Positions 15,793 through 23,463 of a stretch of 64,000 nucleotides of DNA are shown here, piece by piece. The position numbers were made by a program, and so were the translations under genes. Origin of the DNA: Candidatus Roizmanbacteria bacterium UBA1450 (GTDB lineage Bacteria; Patescibacteriota; Microgenomatia; UBA1406; GWC2-37-13); contig DCTC01000001.1 of the NCBI GenBank assembly GCA_002329205.1, positions 86,042 through 150,041 on the forward strand, in the 5' to 3' direction. The notes beneath the pieces were generated by a model. The model was given only the letters and a program-made list of their open reading frames with translations. It searched no databases and was not told where the DNA came from. Numbering within the stretch: position 1 is the first letter of the stretch; every line of letters begins with the position of its first letter.

Positions 15793-16347
15793 ATGAATTT
15801 AAAGTATCGCAATATAACTATCTCCGGCGGAGTAGCTGTCGGAAAAAATACCCTTCATACTGCTTTAAAACCCTATCTTGAACCACAAGGATGGCATTTT
15901 ACGTCCGGCGGACAGTTACTGAGAGATTTTGCAAAAGAATACGTGCAGCCTCTTGCAAGTCTTGCTCCCGATGAATTTCATCATGAATTGGATGACCGAA
16001 CCAAAAAGTTATTAGAAGACGGGCAATATGTCATTGAGGCATGGCTGGCAGGATTCATGGCGCGGGATCGAAAAGATACTCTGCGCATTCTTCTAACCTG
16101 CAACAATGACGCGCTTCGTGTGGACCGCGTCGCCAATCGTGACAAAGTGACGATCGAACAGGCAAAACAATATATAAAAGAGCGGGAAGAAGGAAACTTC
16201 AAAGAATGGAAGCGGATATACGGTGATTATAATTTTTTCAGCCCCGAATACTACCACATTGTGATTGATACATATTCATCAGGACCAAACGAAACAGTAG
16301 GAAAGGTACTGGATATGTTGGGCTATATGAACGGAAAGGACAAATAA
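15793..16347 (+). CDS. cytidylate kinase-like P-loop NMP kinase
   Basis: The 184-aa protein resembles small archaeal-type CMP kinases. A P-loop ISGGVAVGKNTLH stands at residues 9-21, an NMP-binding segment with FTSGGQLLRDFAKE near 36, EAWLAGFMARDR near 82, an Arg-bearing LID (RVDRVANRDKVTIEQAKQYIKEREEGNFKEW) and a final IVIDTYSSGPNE strand. The P-loop has GKN in place of GK[ST], which is unusual and could weaken Mg-ATP binding. With pyrH absent from the nearby rpsB-frr cluster, it is tempting to see it as a general pyrimidine NMP kinase; that is inference. It is followed after 1 nt by the DUF4342 gene. Confidence 0.72.
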   Translation: MNLKYRNITISGGVAVGKNTLHTALKPYLEPQGWHFTSGGQLLRDFAKEYVQPLASLAPDEFHHELDDRTKKLLEDGQYVIEAWLAGFMARDRKDTLRILLTCNNDALRVDRVANRDKVTIEQAKQYIKEREEGNFKEWKRIYGDYNFFSPEYYHIVIDTYSSGPNETVGKVLDMLGYMNGKDK

Positions 16348-16348
16348 T

Positions 16349-16624
16349 ATGCCGAAGAAAAAATCGACTAAAAAACAGGTTGAAGAGACCGTAAAAGTAA
16401 CCGGTGAGCTTGTTATCGAAACAGTCAAAGATCTCCTGCATGCCGGCAATATAAGGCGTATAACCATAAAGGATGACAAGGGGAAAAAAGTCTTTGATTT
16501 CCCTTTGACCTTCGGAATTATCGGAGCAATTATCTCAGCTCCTCTCGCAATCCTTGCTACGCTTATCGTTCTTGCCAAGGAATATACGATTACAGTCGTA
16601 AAGGAAGTAGAAAAGGAAAAATAA
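16349..16624 (+). CDS. DUF4342-like small membrane-associated protein
   Basis: The 91-aa protein has a charged N-terminus, VKVTGELVIETVKDLLHAGNIRRITIKDDKGKKVFDFPLTFGIIGA and a hydrophobic stretch (about 53-73), then EYTITVVKE. This matches the DUF4342 layout (a short helix, a beta hairpin, one glycine-rich membrane segment). The function is unknown. It is coupled to the kinase-like gene (1-nt gap) and ends 19 bp before the proS start. Confidence 0.6.
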   Translation: MPKKKSTKKQVEETVKVTGELVIETVKDLLHAGNIRRITIKDDKGKKVFDFPLTFGIIGAIISAPLAILATLIVLAKEYTITVVKEVEKEK

Positions 16625-16631
16625 GGTCTGT

Positions 16632-16637
16632 TATAAT
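16632..16637 (+). promoter_or_regulatory. -10 box (TATAAT) for leaderless proS
   Basis: A perfect TATAAT is followed by 6 nt and the proS ATG at 16644. Confidence 0.65.
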
Positions 16638-16643
16638 AACTGC

Positions 16644-17900
16644 ATGCTCTACTCAAAACTCTTTCCAAAACCGCAAAAGACAAACAAAGAATACGATTCT
16701 GCCAATGCCAGGTATCTCATAAACGGAGGATTTATCAATCAGGTCATGGCCGGGGCCTATACATTTCTTCCCCTTGGTAATCGGGTTCTTGTAAAAATTG
16801 AACAGATTGTCAGACGGGAGATGGATAAAATTGGCCAGGAAGTTCTTATGCCATCTATTGTACCCACACAGCTTTGGGAAGATACGGGGAGACTGGAAAA
16901 GGTGGATGTGCTTTTCAAAGCACTCGGTGCCAATGAAGCTTCGAAAACTAAGAATGATGCTGAATATGTCTTAAACTCTACACATGAAGAAGTAGTCACG
17001 CCGCTTGCCAAACAATTTACTTCAAGCTATAAAGATTTCCCGTTTGCCCTATATCAAATTCAAACGAAATTCCGCAATGAGCCGCGTGCAAAGTCGGGAA
17101 TTTTGAGAGGCCGAGAATTTCGTATGAAAGATCTCTATAGTTTTCATACCTCAGAGGAAGATCTCTTGGATTATTACAACAATGTTGCAATGCCTGCGTA
17201 TGTTGAAGTGTTTAAAAAACTGGGGTTGGGTGATTCGACAGTTATAGCTCTTGCATCTGGCGGTGATTTTACGGACAAATACTCACATGAATTCCAAACC
17301 CTCTGTGAAACAGGTGAAGATACGCTTTACTACGACAAAGAAGAAAATATTTATTACAACAAAGAGGTAGTGAAGGATCCGGAAGCAAAAAAATATGATA
17401 TTGTGAAGGGTGCTGAAGTAGGAAATATTTTCCCGTTGAACACAAAATTCTCAAAGGCTCTAGATTTTACATATACGGATGAACAGGGAGATAAAAAACT
17501 GGTGTATATGGGATGCTATGGTATCGGTACTTCACGAGTCATGGGCGTTCTTGTTGAGAAATTTCATGACGACAAAGGAATTATCTGGCCGGTACAGGTC
17601 GCACCGTATCTCGTACATCTGGTAGGACTTGATCTCAATGACCAAGAGATTCGTCAACGGGCGACAAGTTTGTATCAGAAACTGAACGATGAGGGAATTG
17701 AAGTCCTTTTTGATGATCGAGAAGAAGTACGACCAGGAGCGAAATTTGCAGATGCAGACCTTATCGGTATTCCTGTAAGATTGGTTATTTCCAAAAGAAC
17801 AGAAGACAAAATCGAGTGGAAAAAGAGAGATGAAAAAGATAGTGAACTATTAGCTTATAACGAAGTTCTCGCGAGAATCAATAAAATATTAACACATTAA
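16644..17900 (+). CDS. proS: prolyl-tRNA synthetase, editing-domain-less
   Basis: This class II enzyme charges tRNA-Pro. Motif 1 is in LGNRVLVKIEQIVRREMDKIGQEVLMPSIVP, motif 2 in FRNEPRAKSGILRGREFRMKDLYSFH (about residues 140-165), and motif 3 in GCYGIGTSRVMGVLVE (about 292-307). The anticodon-binding domain follows (DDREEVRPGAKFADADLIGIPVRLVISKR). At 418 aa it lacks the ~180-aa INS editing domain between motifs 2 and 3 of most bacterial ProRS (~570 aa) and resembles the short type. Misacylated Ala-tRNA-Pro would need another editor or go uncorrected. A tRNA-Pro(CGG) gene lies at 28240. Confidence 0.96.
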   Translation: MLYSKLFPKPQKTNKEYDSANARYLINGGFINQVMAGAYTFLPLGNRVLVKIEQIVRREMDKIGQEVLMPSIVPTQLWEDTGRLEKVDVLFKALGANEASKTKNDAEYVLNSTHEEVVTPLAKQFTSSYKDFPFALYQIQTKFRNEPRAKSGILRGREFRMKDLYSFHTSEEDLLDYYNNVAMPAYVEVFKKLGLGDSTVIALASGGDFTDKYSHEFQTLCETGEDTLYYDKEENIYYNKEVVKDPEAKKYDIVKGAEVGNIFPLNTKFSKALDFTYTDEQGDKKLVYMGCYGIGTSRVMGVLVEKFHDDKGIIWPVQVAPYLVHLVGLDLNDQEIRQRATSLYQKLNDEGIEVLFDDREEVRPGAKFADADLIGIPVRLVISKRTEDKIEWKKRDEKDSELLAYNEVLARINKILTH

Positions 17901-17990
17901 GTGAAGATACGTTTTGTGAACAAATGGCTTGGGTATCCCGATGGGTGAGGCCGAGTGAGCAAAAGGTATCAAACGCAATCCATTAATATG

Positions 17991-18824
17991 ACAAAACTCA
18001 TAATCACACACATGTCTCCGGATCTTGATGCTATTGCATCATCCTGGCTTATCAAACGATATCTCCCTGGATGGGATGAAGCCGAGCACGCTTTTGTACC
18101 AGCAGGGGAGACCTACGAAGGAAAATCACCGGACGAGAATCCGGATATCATTCATGTAGATACCGGACTTGGAAAGTTTGATCACCATCAATTCAGTGAA
18201 GAACTTTCGGCTACAAAACGGGTTTTTGATTATCTTGCTGAGGAAGGTTACATTAAAGAAAAAGATCTTGAGGCACTTGAACAAATGACCAATTTTGTGA
18301 CGACAATCGACAATTTCGGCGAAGTACGTTTTCCTGACCCAACAGATGTGAAGTATGCTTTTTGTCTTCACGAATTTATTTACCCGCTGCGGGGACAGCT
18401 TACGAGCGATCATGAGATCATGAGTATGATTATGCTGGTGCTTGACAGTATTTTATTTACCGTTAAAAACAACCTCAAAGCTGAAGAGGAAATCCGGGAA
18501 GGTGCGGTATTGAAATCCCCATGGGGAAAAACTCTTGTTATGGAAACAAAAAATGAGGCTGCTGTCAAATTTGCCTTGAAAAAAGGATATGAAATGGTAG
18601 TCCGACGTGATCCGGAAAACAAAACAATCCGCATTAAAACTCAGCCCGAACCAAAATACAATCTAACACCTTTATATGAAAAAATACTGAAAATTGACTC
18701 AAAAGCTACATGGTTTCTCCATGCTTCAAAGCATATGCTTCTAAACGGTTCGTCCAAGAATCCAAACAGCGTGCCTTCTTCTCTTTCTATAAAGCAGATG
18801 ATTGAAATACTACAGGAAATATAA
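17991..18824 (+). CDS. MYG1/DHH-like metal-dependent phosphoesterase
   Basis: The 277-aa product starts LIITHMSPDLDAIASSWLIKRYLP, in which H..PDLDA resembles the first metal motif of DHH phosphoesterases. It continues with IIHVDTGLGKFDHHQF, matching the V-D-x-G...DHH motif also seen in MYG1 nucleases, and has two later acidic and His positions. It is likely a cytoplasmic phosphodiesterase or exonuclease acting on RNA or small nucleotides; the exact substrate is unknown. The ATG at 17991 was preferred because the 12-codon upstream extension (from 17955) adds a non-conserved tail. Confidence 0.6.
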   Translation, partial: TKLIITHMSPDLDAIASSWLIKRYLPGWDEAEHAFVPAGETYEGKSPDENPDIIHVDTGLGKFDHHQFSEELSATKRVFDYLAEEGYIKEKDLEALEQMTNFVTTIDNFGEVRFPDPTDVKYAFCLHEFIYPLRGQLTSDHEIMSMIMLVLDSILFTVKNNLKAEEEIREGAVLKSPWGKTLVMETKNEAAVKFALKKGYEMVVRRDPENKTIRIKTQPEPKYNLTPLYEKILKIDSKATWFLHASKHMLLNGSSKNPNSVPSSLSIKQMIEILQEI

Positions 18825-18919
18825 TACAATACAGAAAGCCCATTATTCGGGCAATGTTTTTGTTGGTCATGGTATTACAAATTTATAGTTATTTTTGAAA
18901 GCGAGGTGTCAGTTAACTA

Positions 18920-19102
18920 ATGGTTGTTGTTAAGAAAAAGAAAGGAGAATCAAAAGACAGTATGTTCAGGAAATTCACCCGAATGTTTATTCAGGAAGAC
19001 ATTGTTGATGAAGTACGTTCTCGCATGTACTATAAAAGACCCTCTCAGGAACGTAAAGAACAGGAAAAAGAGAGATCAAAAAAAAGACATAAAAAGAATT
19101 AA
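18920..19102 (+). CDS. rpsU: 30S ribosomal protein bS21
   Basis: The 60-aa, very basic protein follows the bS21 pattern: VVVKKKKGESKDSMFRKFTRMFIQEDIVDEVRSRMYYKRPSQERKEQEKERSKKRHKK. The segment R-[KR]-F-x-R.....I.DEVR.R..Y.+PS.ERK is the family signature. bS21 helps the 30S subunit recognise start codons by the Shine-Dalgarno route. It stands directly upstream of ybeY (5-bp gap), in one transcript. Confidence 0.88.
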   Translation: MVVVKKKKGESKDSMFRKFTRMFIQEDIVDEVRSRMYYKRPSQERKEQEKERSKKRHKKN

Positions 19103-19107
19103 AAAAT

Positions 19108-19464
19108 ATGATCAATATCTATAGTTCTTCACGATACAAAATAAATAAAGGAAATATCGAACGCTTTGGCCAGCAAGTACTGGACAGATATCATGTGGAT
19201 CCTTCTTCTGTCCTCAATATTGCTTTTGTCGGGAAACGAAAAATGAAACAGGTAGCGCTTACTTATAAGAATGAAGATGTCGCGCTGCCCGTGCTTTCAT
19301 TTGCCTATATCAATGACCCAGAAAATACGACCGAAAATATAATTGGCGAGGTCGTCATCTGTTACCCTCAAGCTGTCCTTCTTGCAGCCGAACGAGAAAA
19401 AAAAGTCGAAGCGATGATGCACCAATTGATCGAACACGGTATACAGAATATTTTTAGTAAGTAA
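19108..19464 (+). CDS. ybeY: YbeY-like endoribonuclease, shortened zinc site
   Basis: The 118-aa protein matches YbeY in VLNIAFVGKRKMKQVALTYKNEDVALPVLSFAY and IIGEVVICYPQA, the sheet leading to the active site. YbeY normally has H-G-x-L-H-L-x-G-Y-D-H with three zinc-binding His. Here the segment is HQLIEHGIQNIFSK and the protein ends, so the second and third ligands are not in place. Either the metal site is rebuilt or the enzyme is inactive. A repeat element starts right at its stop codon, so the C-terminus could have been cut by that insertion. It is co-transcribed with rpsU. Confidence 0.78.
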   Translation: MINIYSSSRYKINKGNIERFGQQVLDRYHVDPSSVLNIAFVGKRKMKQVALTYKNEDVALPVLSFAYINDPENTTENIIGEVVICYPQAVLLAAEREKKVEAMMHQLIEHGIQNIFSK

Positions 19465-19553
19465 TAGCTTATAGGTATTAGCTGATAGGTTATAATAATA
19501 CATTACCTATAACCAATATTAATCCCATCTATAAGCTAACATACTATCAGCTA
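19465..19553. repeat. intergenic inverted-repeat element, copy 1 (diverged)
   Basis: It begins TAGCTTATAGGTATTAGCTG at the ybeY stop and ends TATCAGCTA, with an inner GGTTATA/TATAACC pairing. It is an older, diverged relative of the copies at 20611 and 20972. Confidence 0.75.
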
Positions 19554-19566
19554 TTTACCTTTTGTT

Positions 19567-20619
19567 ATGTTTTACCTTAAATACCGACCACGAACAATCA
19601 AAGAACTTGATAACTCCCAAGTGCGTCCGAAAATTGCCAATCTTCTTGCCTCAAAGGAGTTACCGCATGCACTCCTTTTTATCGGTCCAAAAGGTATGGG
19701 GAAAACATCAACTGCTCGTATTGTGGCAAAAGCCGTAAATTGTCTTGAAAATAAATTTGCCGGCAGAGGAGATTCTTATGAGCCATGCAACACCTGCCAC
19801 AACTGTACAAGTATTGAGAATGGCAGTTCTCCTGATGTCGTCGAACAGGATGCAGCTTCCAATCGCGGTATTGAAGAAGTCCGCAAATTGATCCGAGAGT
19901 CTTCATATGCACCGATGACCGGCCGATACCGTGTCTATATCATAGATGAGGCGCACATGATAACAACTGATGCATTCAATGCGCTTCTCAAAACATTGGA
20001 GGAACCACCGGCTACGGTTGTCTTTATCCTGGCCACGACCAATGAAGAAAAGCTTCCCAATACTATCATATCCCGGTGTGTCCGCATCCCGTTTGGCAAA
20101 GCACACAAGAAAGACATTATTCATATGCTCAATCGTATTGCAAAAGAAGAAAAAGTCGAAGCACCTGCGGAGCTTCAGGAATTGGTGGCGACATATTGTG
20201 AAGATTCCTTTCGAGATGCTGCAAAAATGTTTGAAGAGCTGGTTATGCAGGACACACTCTCTATAGACAAAGCACAAGAATATCTGGGTGTTCGTGCAAA
20301 AGGAACTCTCCTGGATGTCATGCAGAAAGGTACACTGTCAGATAGTATGCAGTGGGTCGAAGATTTTGTTCAATCAGGAGGAAATATAAAACGCGCAATT
20401 GAGGATATGCTTCAAGTGCTTCGGCTTCAACTGGTTGCACAAAGTATAGGAACGAATGATCAGGACAAATTATCATATACATTAAAAGAAATCTCAATTC
20501 TTATCAAATTGCTCCATGAAGCATACAATACCTTACGAATTTCGCCAATAGACTCACTTCCGCTTGAGTTAGCTATCGTAGAGTTTTATAATGCTAGAAA
20601 GAAATCAGGTAGCTTATAG
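19567..20619 (+). CDS. dnaX: DNA polymerase III subunit gamma/tau
   Basis: This is the clamp-loader ATPase, 350 aa, close to a gamma-only form. It starts FYLKYRPRTIKELDNSQVRPKIANLL; Walker A is GPKGMGKTSTAR (about 41-52), a zinc site C...C..C..C spans 63-85 (NCLENK...PCNTCHNC), Walker B is VYIIDEAHM (about 124-132), and the sensor is LATTNEEKLP with SRC nearby. Collar helices follow and the tau-specific domains are absent. The final codons (Ser-Leu-stop, TAGCTTATAG region) lie within the repeat copy that begins at 20611, so the insertion supplied the end of this gene. Confidence 0.96.
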   Translation: MFYLKYRPRTIKELDNSQVRPKIANLLASKELPHALLFIGPKGMGKTSTARIVAKAVNCLENKFAGRGDSYEPCNTCHNCTSIENGSSPDVVEQDAASNRGIEEVRKLIRESSYAPMTGRYRVYIIDEAHMITTDAFNALLKTLEEPPATVVFILATTNEEKLPNTIISRCVRIPFGKAHKKDIIHMLNRIAKEEKVEAPAELQELVATYCEDSFRDAAKMFEELVMQDTLSIDKAQEYLGVRAKGTLLDVMQKGTLSDSMQWVEDFVQSGGNIKRAIEDMLQVLRLQLVAQSIGTNDQDKLSYTLKEISILIKLLHEAYNTLRISPIDSLPLELAIVEFYNARKKSGSL

Positions 20620-20701
20620 GTGATAGCTGATAGGTTATAGCTCTCGGGACTATAACCATTATTAATCGTTCCTATAAGCGAAGTCCCTATCAGCTATTAG
20701 C
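20611..20701. repeat. intergenic inverted-repeat element, copy 2
   Basis: About 90 bp, nearly identical (one or two differences at the very end) to copy 3 at 20972. Ends pair as AGCTTATAG...AGCTGATAGG with CCTATCAGCTATTAGC, and the inside holds the perfect hairpin GGTTATAG-ctctcggga-CTATAACC. There is no ORF. It looks like a MITE- or REP-type element. Confidence 0.92.
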
Positions 20702-20711
20702 AATTTTTACT

Positions 20712-20966
20712 ATGTTCAATCCACTCAAAGGACTCGGAAATCTTCAACAGTTACAACAGCAGGCAAAAAAAATGCAGGAGGCACTTCAAAAAGAAGAAGT
20801 AACTGTCGAAAAGAATGGGGTCATTATCACCATGCGCGGAGACCAGAAAATCATCAATGTTGAAATTGATGGAGTTATGGAAAATCGTGTTGCCGAAGCT
20901 ATCAATGATGCAGTCAAAAAAACACAGGAACTCGCAGCTCGGAAACTCATGGAAATGAATCAGTAA
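20712..20966 (+). CDS. YbaB/EbfC nucleoid-associated protein
   Basis: The 84-aa protein is the short DNA-binding YbaB type: LQQLQQQAKKMQEALQKEEVTVEKNGVIITMRGDQKIINVEIDG and a C-terminal helix with AINDAVKKTQELAARKLMEM. It binds DNA as a dimer with a tweezer shape. It commonly sits between dnaX and recR; here dnaX is immediately upstream, while recR is 4 kb away on the other strand. It is somewhat shorter than the usual ~105 aa. Confidence 0.92.
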   Translation: MFNPLKGLGNLQQLQQQAKKMQEALQKEEVTVEKNGVIITMRGDQKIINVEIDGVMENRVAEAINDAVKKTQELAARKLMEMNQ

Positions 20967-20971
20967 AAGGC

Positions 20972-21062
20972 AGCTTATAGGTGATAGCTGATAGGTTATA
21001 GCTCTCGGGACTATAACCATTATTAATCGTTCCTATAAGCGAAGTCCCTATCAGCTATAAGC
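20972..21062. repeat. intergenic inverted-repeat element, copy 3
   Basis: This copy matches copy 2 (20611-20701) over about 85 consecutive bases, six bases after the ybaB stop codon. The two copies flank ybaB, so they could recombine to delete it. Confidence 0.92.
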
Positions 21063-21070
21063 CAACTGTC

Positions 21071-22021
21071 ATGCTCAAACTCTTTTCCGGTACATCAAAT
21101 CAACCCTTATCAGAACAAGTTGCAAATGGGCTCAACCAATCGCTAGCAAAAGTTGAAGTTGTACAGTTTGAGAATTCAGAGGTGCGGGTACGCGTGGAAG
21201 AAGACGTCAAAAATGATACCTGTGTTATTATCCAGTCGACATCGAACCCCACCAATTCAAATCTCATGGAATTATTTCTTATGGCTGATGCTCTGAGACG
21301 GGAAGAGGCAAGACGTGTTATTGCAATGATCCCATATTTCGGGTATGCCAGACAGGACATCCAGCATCGTCCCGGAGAATGTGTTTCGGCAAATGTTATT
21401 ATCCGGTTCCTTGAATCTATCGGGATTCACAAAGTCTACACGGTAAATCTTCATGACGAAGCAACTGAAGGCGTATTTGATATTCCATTTAAGAATATGT
21501 CTGCCTTTTCTGTACTTGCTGAAGAAATTCATACTTATTTACAGGAAAAAGGAATAGAGGCTGATCCTTCTCGTATTGCCGTAATTTCCCCTGATCAAGG
21601 AGGTATTGAGAGAGCAAGAAAATTCGGAGAAGTTCTTTTCGGTCATTCGAATTTCAATCTCGCGGTAACGGAGAAGAGAAGAGATCTTCAAAACATGCAT
21701 GAAAGCAAAGCACTTAACCTTTATGGAGACGTCAAAGACAAAACAGCAATTATTGTTGATGATGTCGCAACATCAGGGCGTACATTGATTCATGCTGCAG
21801 AATTTGCTCTTGAACAGGGAGCCACCAGTGTGATTGCTGCTATCGTACATCGTGACTTCGCGCCCGGCACCTCAGAAAAATTACAGAACTCATCACTTGA
21901 AGCATTCTTTACCACAGATACCATCGCTCTGAAAGATGAATATCGTTTTGAAAAAATGAGAGAAGTAAGTATTGCCAATACAATTGCAGAGGAACTCAAG
22001 GGCTTGGTTAAATCATACTGA
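21071..22021 (+). CDS. prs: ribose-phosphate pyrophosphokinase (PRPP synthetase)
   Basis: The enzyme transfers pyrophosphate from ATP to ribose-5-phosphate to make PRPP for nucleotide and amino-acid synthesis. The 316-aa length is typical. Seen: VRVEEDVKNDTCVIIQST, MIPYFGYARQDIQHRPGE, the catalytic flexible loop with EKRRD (about 197-201), and the PRPP loop AIIVDDVATSGRTLIHAA (about 217-234). The end overlaps the convergent RelA-like gene by 14 bp. Confidence 0.96.
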   Translation: MLKLFSGTSNQPLSEQVANGLNQSLAKVEVVQFENSEVRVRVEEDVKNDTCVIIQSTSNPTNSNLMELFLMADALRREEARRVIAMIPYFGYARQDIQHRPGECVSANVIIRFLESIGIHKVYTVNLHDEATEGVFDIPFKNMSAFSVLAEEIHTYLQEKGIEADPSRIAVISPDQGGIERARKFGEVLFGHSNFNLAVTEKRRDLQNMHESKALNLYGDVKDKTAIIVDDVATSGRTLIHAAEFALEQGATSVIAAIVHRDFAPGTSEKLQNSSLEAFFTTDTIALKDEYRFEKMREVSIANTIAEELKGLVKSY

Positions 22022-23315
22022 TCCCCGTATCCTTGAGCATTGCCTCTGCTTCCTGATATCTTCGGGCACGCATGATTTCTTCAAGATCAAATTGCCCGAA
22101 ATCACGACCATTATAGATATGTCTGGGGAAAAGCCAGGGGAAAAGCCGCTGAGCGCGGATAACTTCATATAACCGATGTCCATGTGCATGCTTCTGCGGA
22201 TCTTCGAGGTTGCCCACAAAGTATCTGTAATTAATATATTCTTCTAAACCATAAAAAATGAGTTCAAAGGGTGCGCTGCAGCCGTTATGAAGTTCTACTT
22301 CATACCTGAGCCACGGGAGCGTTTTTCCATTATTGGTAACCGTATTCAGATTACTTTTATCTTTCCAGTCTTTTAACCTTCCGCTTTGTTCCAATGTCTG
22401 GTGAACTTTTGAGGCAAGGATATCTCTGCTCTGTATACTACCTTCAAAATTATCATTGCCCAATGTAACAAACATGACACCGGCAGGATCAGAGACATCT
22501 TCTGAAACGGAAATTTTTTTTCGCTTCATCATCGCTTTCGTGATGCCCTTTACGATACTTTGCTCCAATCCTTTTTCCCGAGGATCGGTGACTACCCAAC
22601 CTACATCACTCGCATAGCGTGCTCGAAATGCATGCTGCTTCGTATGGTACTGGGAAGTAAAGTCCGGAGCTGATAAAATGCCTTGGAAGGAATTATCTTC
22701 ATTATCATGTGCTACATTTACTCTCTTGATAGTAGTCTTCTTTCTTTGGTATAACGGATCGGTACCCGGTACATTTTCGAACACATGCATGTTCATGAGT
22801 TGTTGAAAATCACTCAACTCATGTTGAAAACCTTCATCACGTGAACGCATCGTAAGTTCTGCTGCAATCGGAGCAATAAAATGTTGTCTCTCACGCTCGT
22901 ATTGCTCAAGGGGGTCCATCACATTCAGAAATCCGGTTACATGGCGCAGATTATCAAATGGACTTTCGGTAGGAAATGCCGCTTCGTTCCCCAACCCATA
23001 TGCCGTTCGGTAATTGCTCCCCAATGCTTTGTCAATCACATATTCAATCGCTTTATTCGCATTACAAAGCTGCTCGCGGTAGAATCGCGGAGCATCATCA
23101 GGGGAAATACCAAAGCGTTCAACCAGCGTACGAAATACACTCGAATTTATCCGCTCTTCGGCAGCTTGTATTTCTTCGAGAGATGAAGGATAACTACCCA
23201 TCAGTAAACGCCAATCATCTCCGACATAATCTCTAAGGATTCCTGCGGACTTATGACTAAAATTCCCTTCCAGGACTGATGGGTACAACGGATATGGTTT
23301 TGATTCTGCTGACAT
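22008..23315 (-). CDS. divergent RelA/SpoT-like synthetase (nucleotidyltransferase) candidate
   Basis: This 435-aa protein has no clear full-length match that I know. Residues about 230-390 follow the RelA/SpoT synthetase pattern. DPREKGLEQSIVKGI (R246, K248, S253, K256) resembles the RxKxxxSIxxK substrate helix, and SEDVSDPAGVMFV (D276) resembles the D-L-x-GiRv metal strand. LKDWKDKSN resembles KDYI.PK, and APFELIFYGLEEYINYRY (E351) resembles the vEiQIRT..M...AE strand and helix. The GYxSLH motif is not conserved, so activity is open. The gene directly follows an HD-type SpoT-like gene on the same strand and has its own promoter and an attenuator-like leader (see 23324-23492). Confidence 0.5.
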   Translation of the reverse strand: MSAESKPYPLYPSVLEGNFSHKSAGILRDYVGDDWRLLMGSYPSSLEEIQAAEERINSSVFRTLVERFGISPDDAPRFYREQLCNANKAIEYVIDKALGSNYRTAYGLGNEAAFPTESPFDNLRHVTGFLNVMDPLEQYERERQHFIAPIAAELTMRSRDEGFQHELSDFQQLMNMHVFENVPGTDPLYQRKKTTIKRVNVAHDNEDNSFQGILSAPDFTSQYHTKQHAFRARYASDVGWVVTDPREKGLEQSIVKGITKAMMKRKKISVSEDVSDPAGVMFVTLGNDNFEGSIQSRDILASKVHQTLEQSGRLKDWKDKSNLNTVTNNGKTLPWLRYEVELHNGCSAPFELIFYGLEEYINYRYFVGNLEDPQKHAHGHRLYEVIRAQRLFPWLFPRHIYNGRDFGQFDLEEIMRARRYQEAEAMLKDTGISMI

Positions 23316-23323
23316 ATGATATT

Positions 23324-23348
23324 AAAAAAAACCGCCTTCGTGGCGGTT
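23324..23348 (-). terminator. intrinsic terminator inside the leader of the RelA-like gene
   Basis: On the minus strand AACCGCC (23348-23342) pairs with GGCGGTT (23336-23330) around the loop ACGAA, and an unbroken run of T reaches 23324. It lies 8 nt before the ATG at 23315 and downstream of that gene's promoter, so it must be read through for expression. Confidence 0.85.
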
Positions 23349-23388
23349 GACTTGTTGCTTTCTTTAATGCATCATCTACAAGTCAACC
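23345..23388 (-). promoter_or_regulatory. antiterminator stem competing with the terminator
   Basis: On the minus strand GGTTGACTTGT (23388-23378) pairs perfectly over 11 bp with ACAAGTCAACC (23355-23345). The last four bases of the second arm, AACC, are also the base of the terminator stem, so the two structures exclude each other. The first arm is the last part of the leader ORF (codons 18-22), so a ribosome at the leader stop codon would block it and allow the terminator. Confidence 0.75.
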
Positions 23389-23443
23389 CGTCCCAAATAA
23401 GGGCAAAAACTCGAAGGGTTGAAATGTGTTTTTCTCTTCTCAT
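23372..23443 (-). CDS. candidate 23-codon leader peptide (attenuator)
   Basis: An ATG at 23443 opens a frame of 23 codons that begins Met-Arg-Arg-Glu-Lys-His and ends Asp-Gly-Leu-Thr-Cys-Arg, then TGA (23374-23372). Sixteen different amino acids appear, most of them once, including His6, Phe13 and Trp17. It starts about 14 nt after the predicted transcription start and lacks a Shine-Dalgarno, like many genes here. Its last codons form the first antiterminator arm. In classical attenuators such frames repeat one amino acid; this one samples many, which would suit general starvation sensing. Confidence 0.55.
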   Translation of the reverse strand: MRREKHISTLRVFALIWDGLTCR

Positions 23444-23463
23444 AACTATAGGATAATTAAGAC

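Noticed and set aside
19465..21062. CRISPR array
   Set aside because: The repeats are 90 bp, separated by whole genes, and have inverted symmetry; there are no regular spacers or cas genes.
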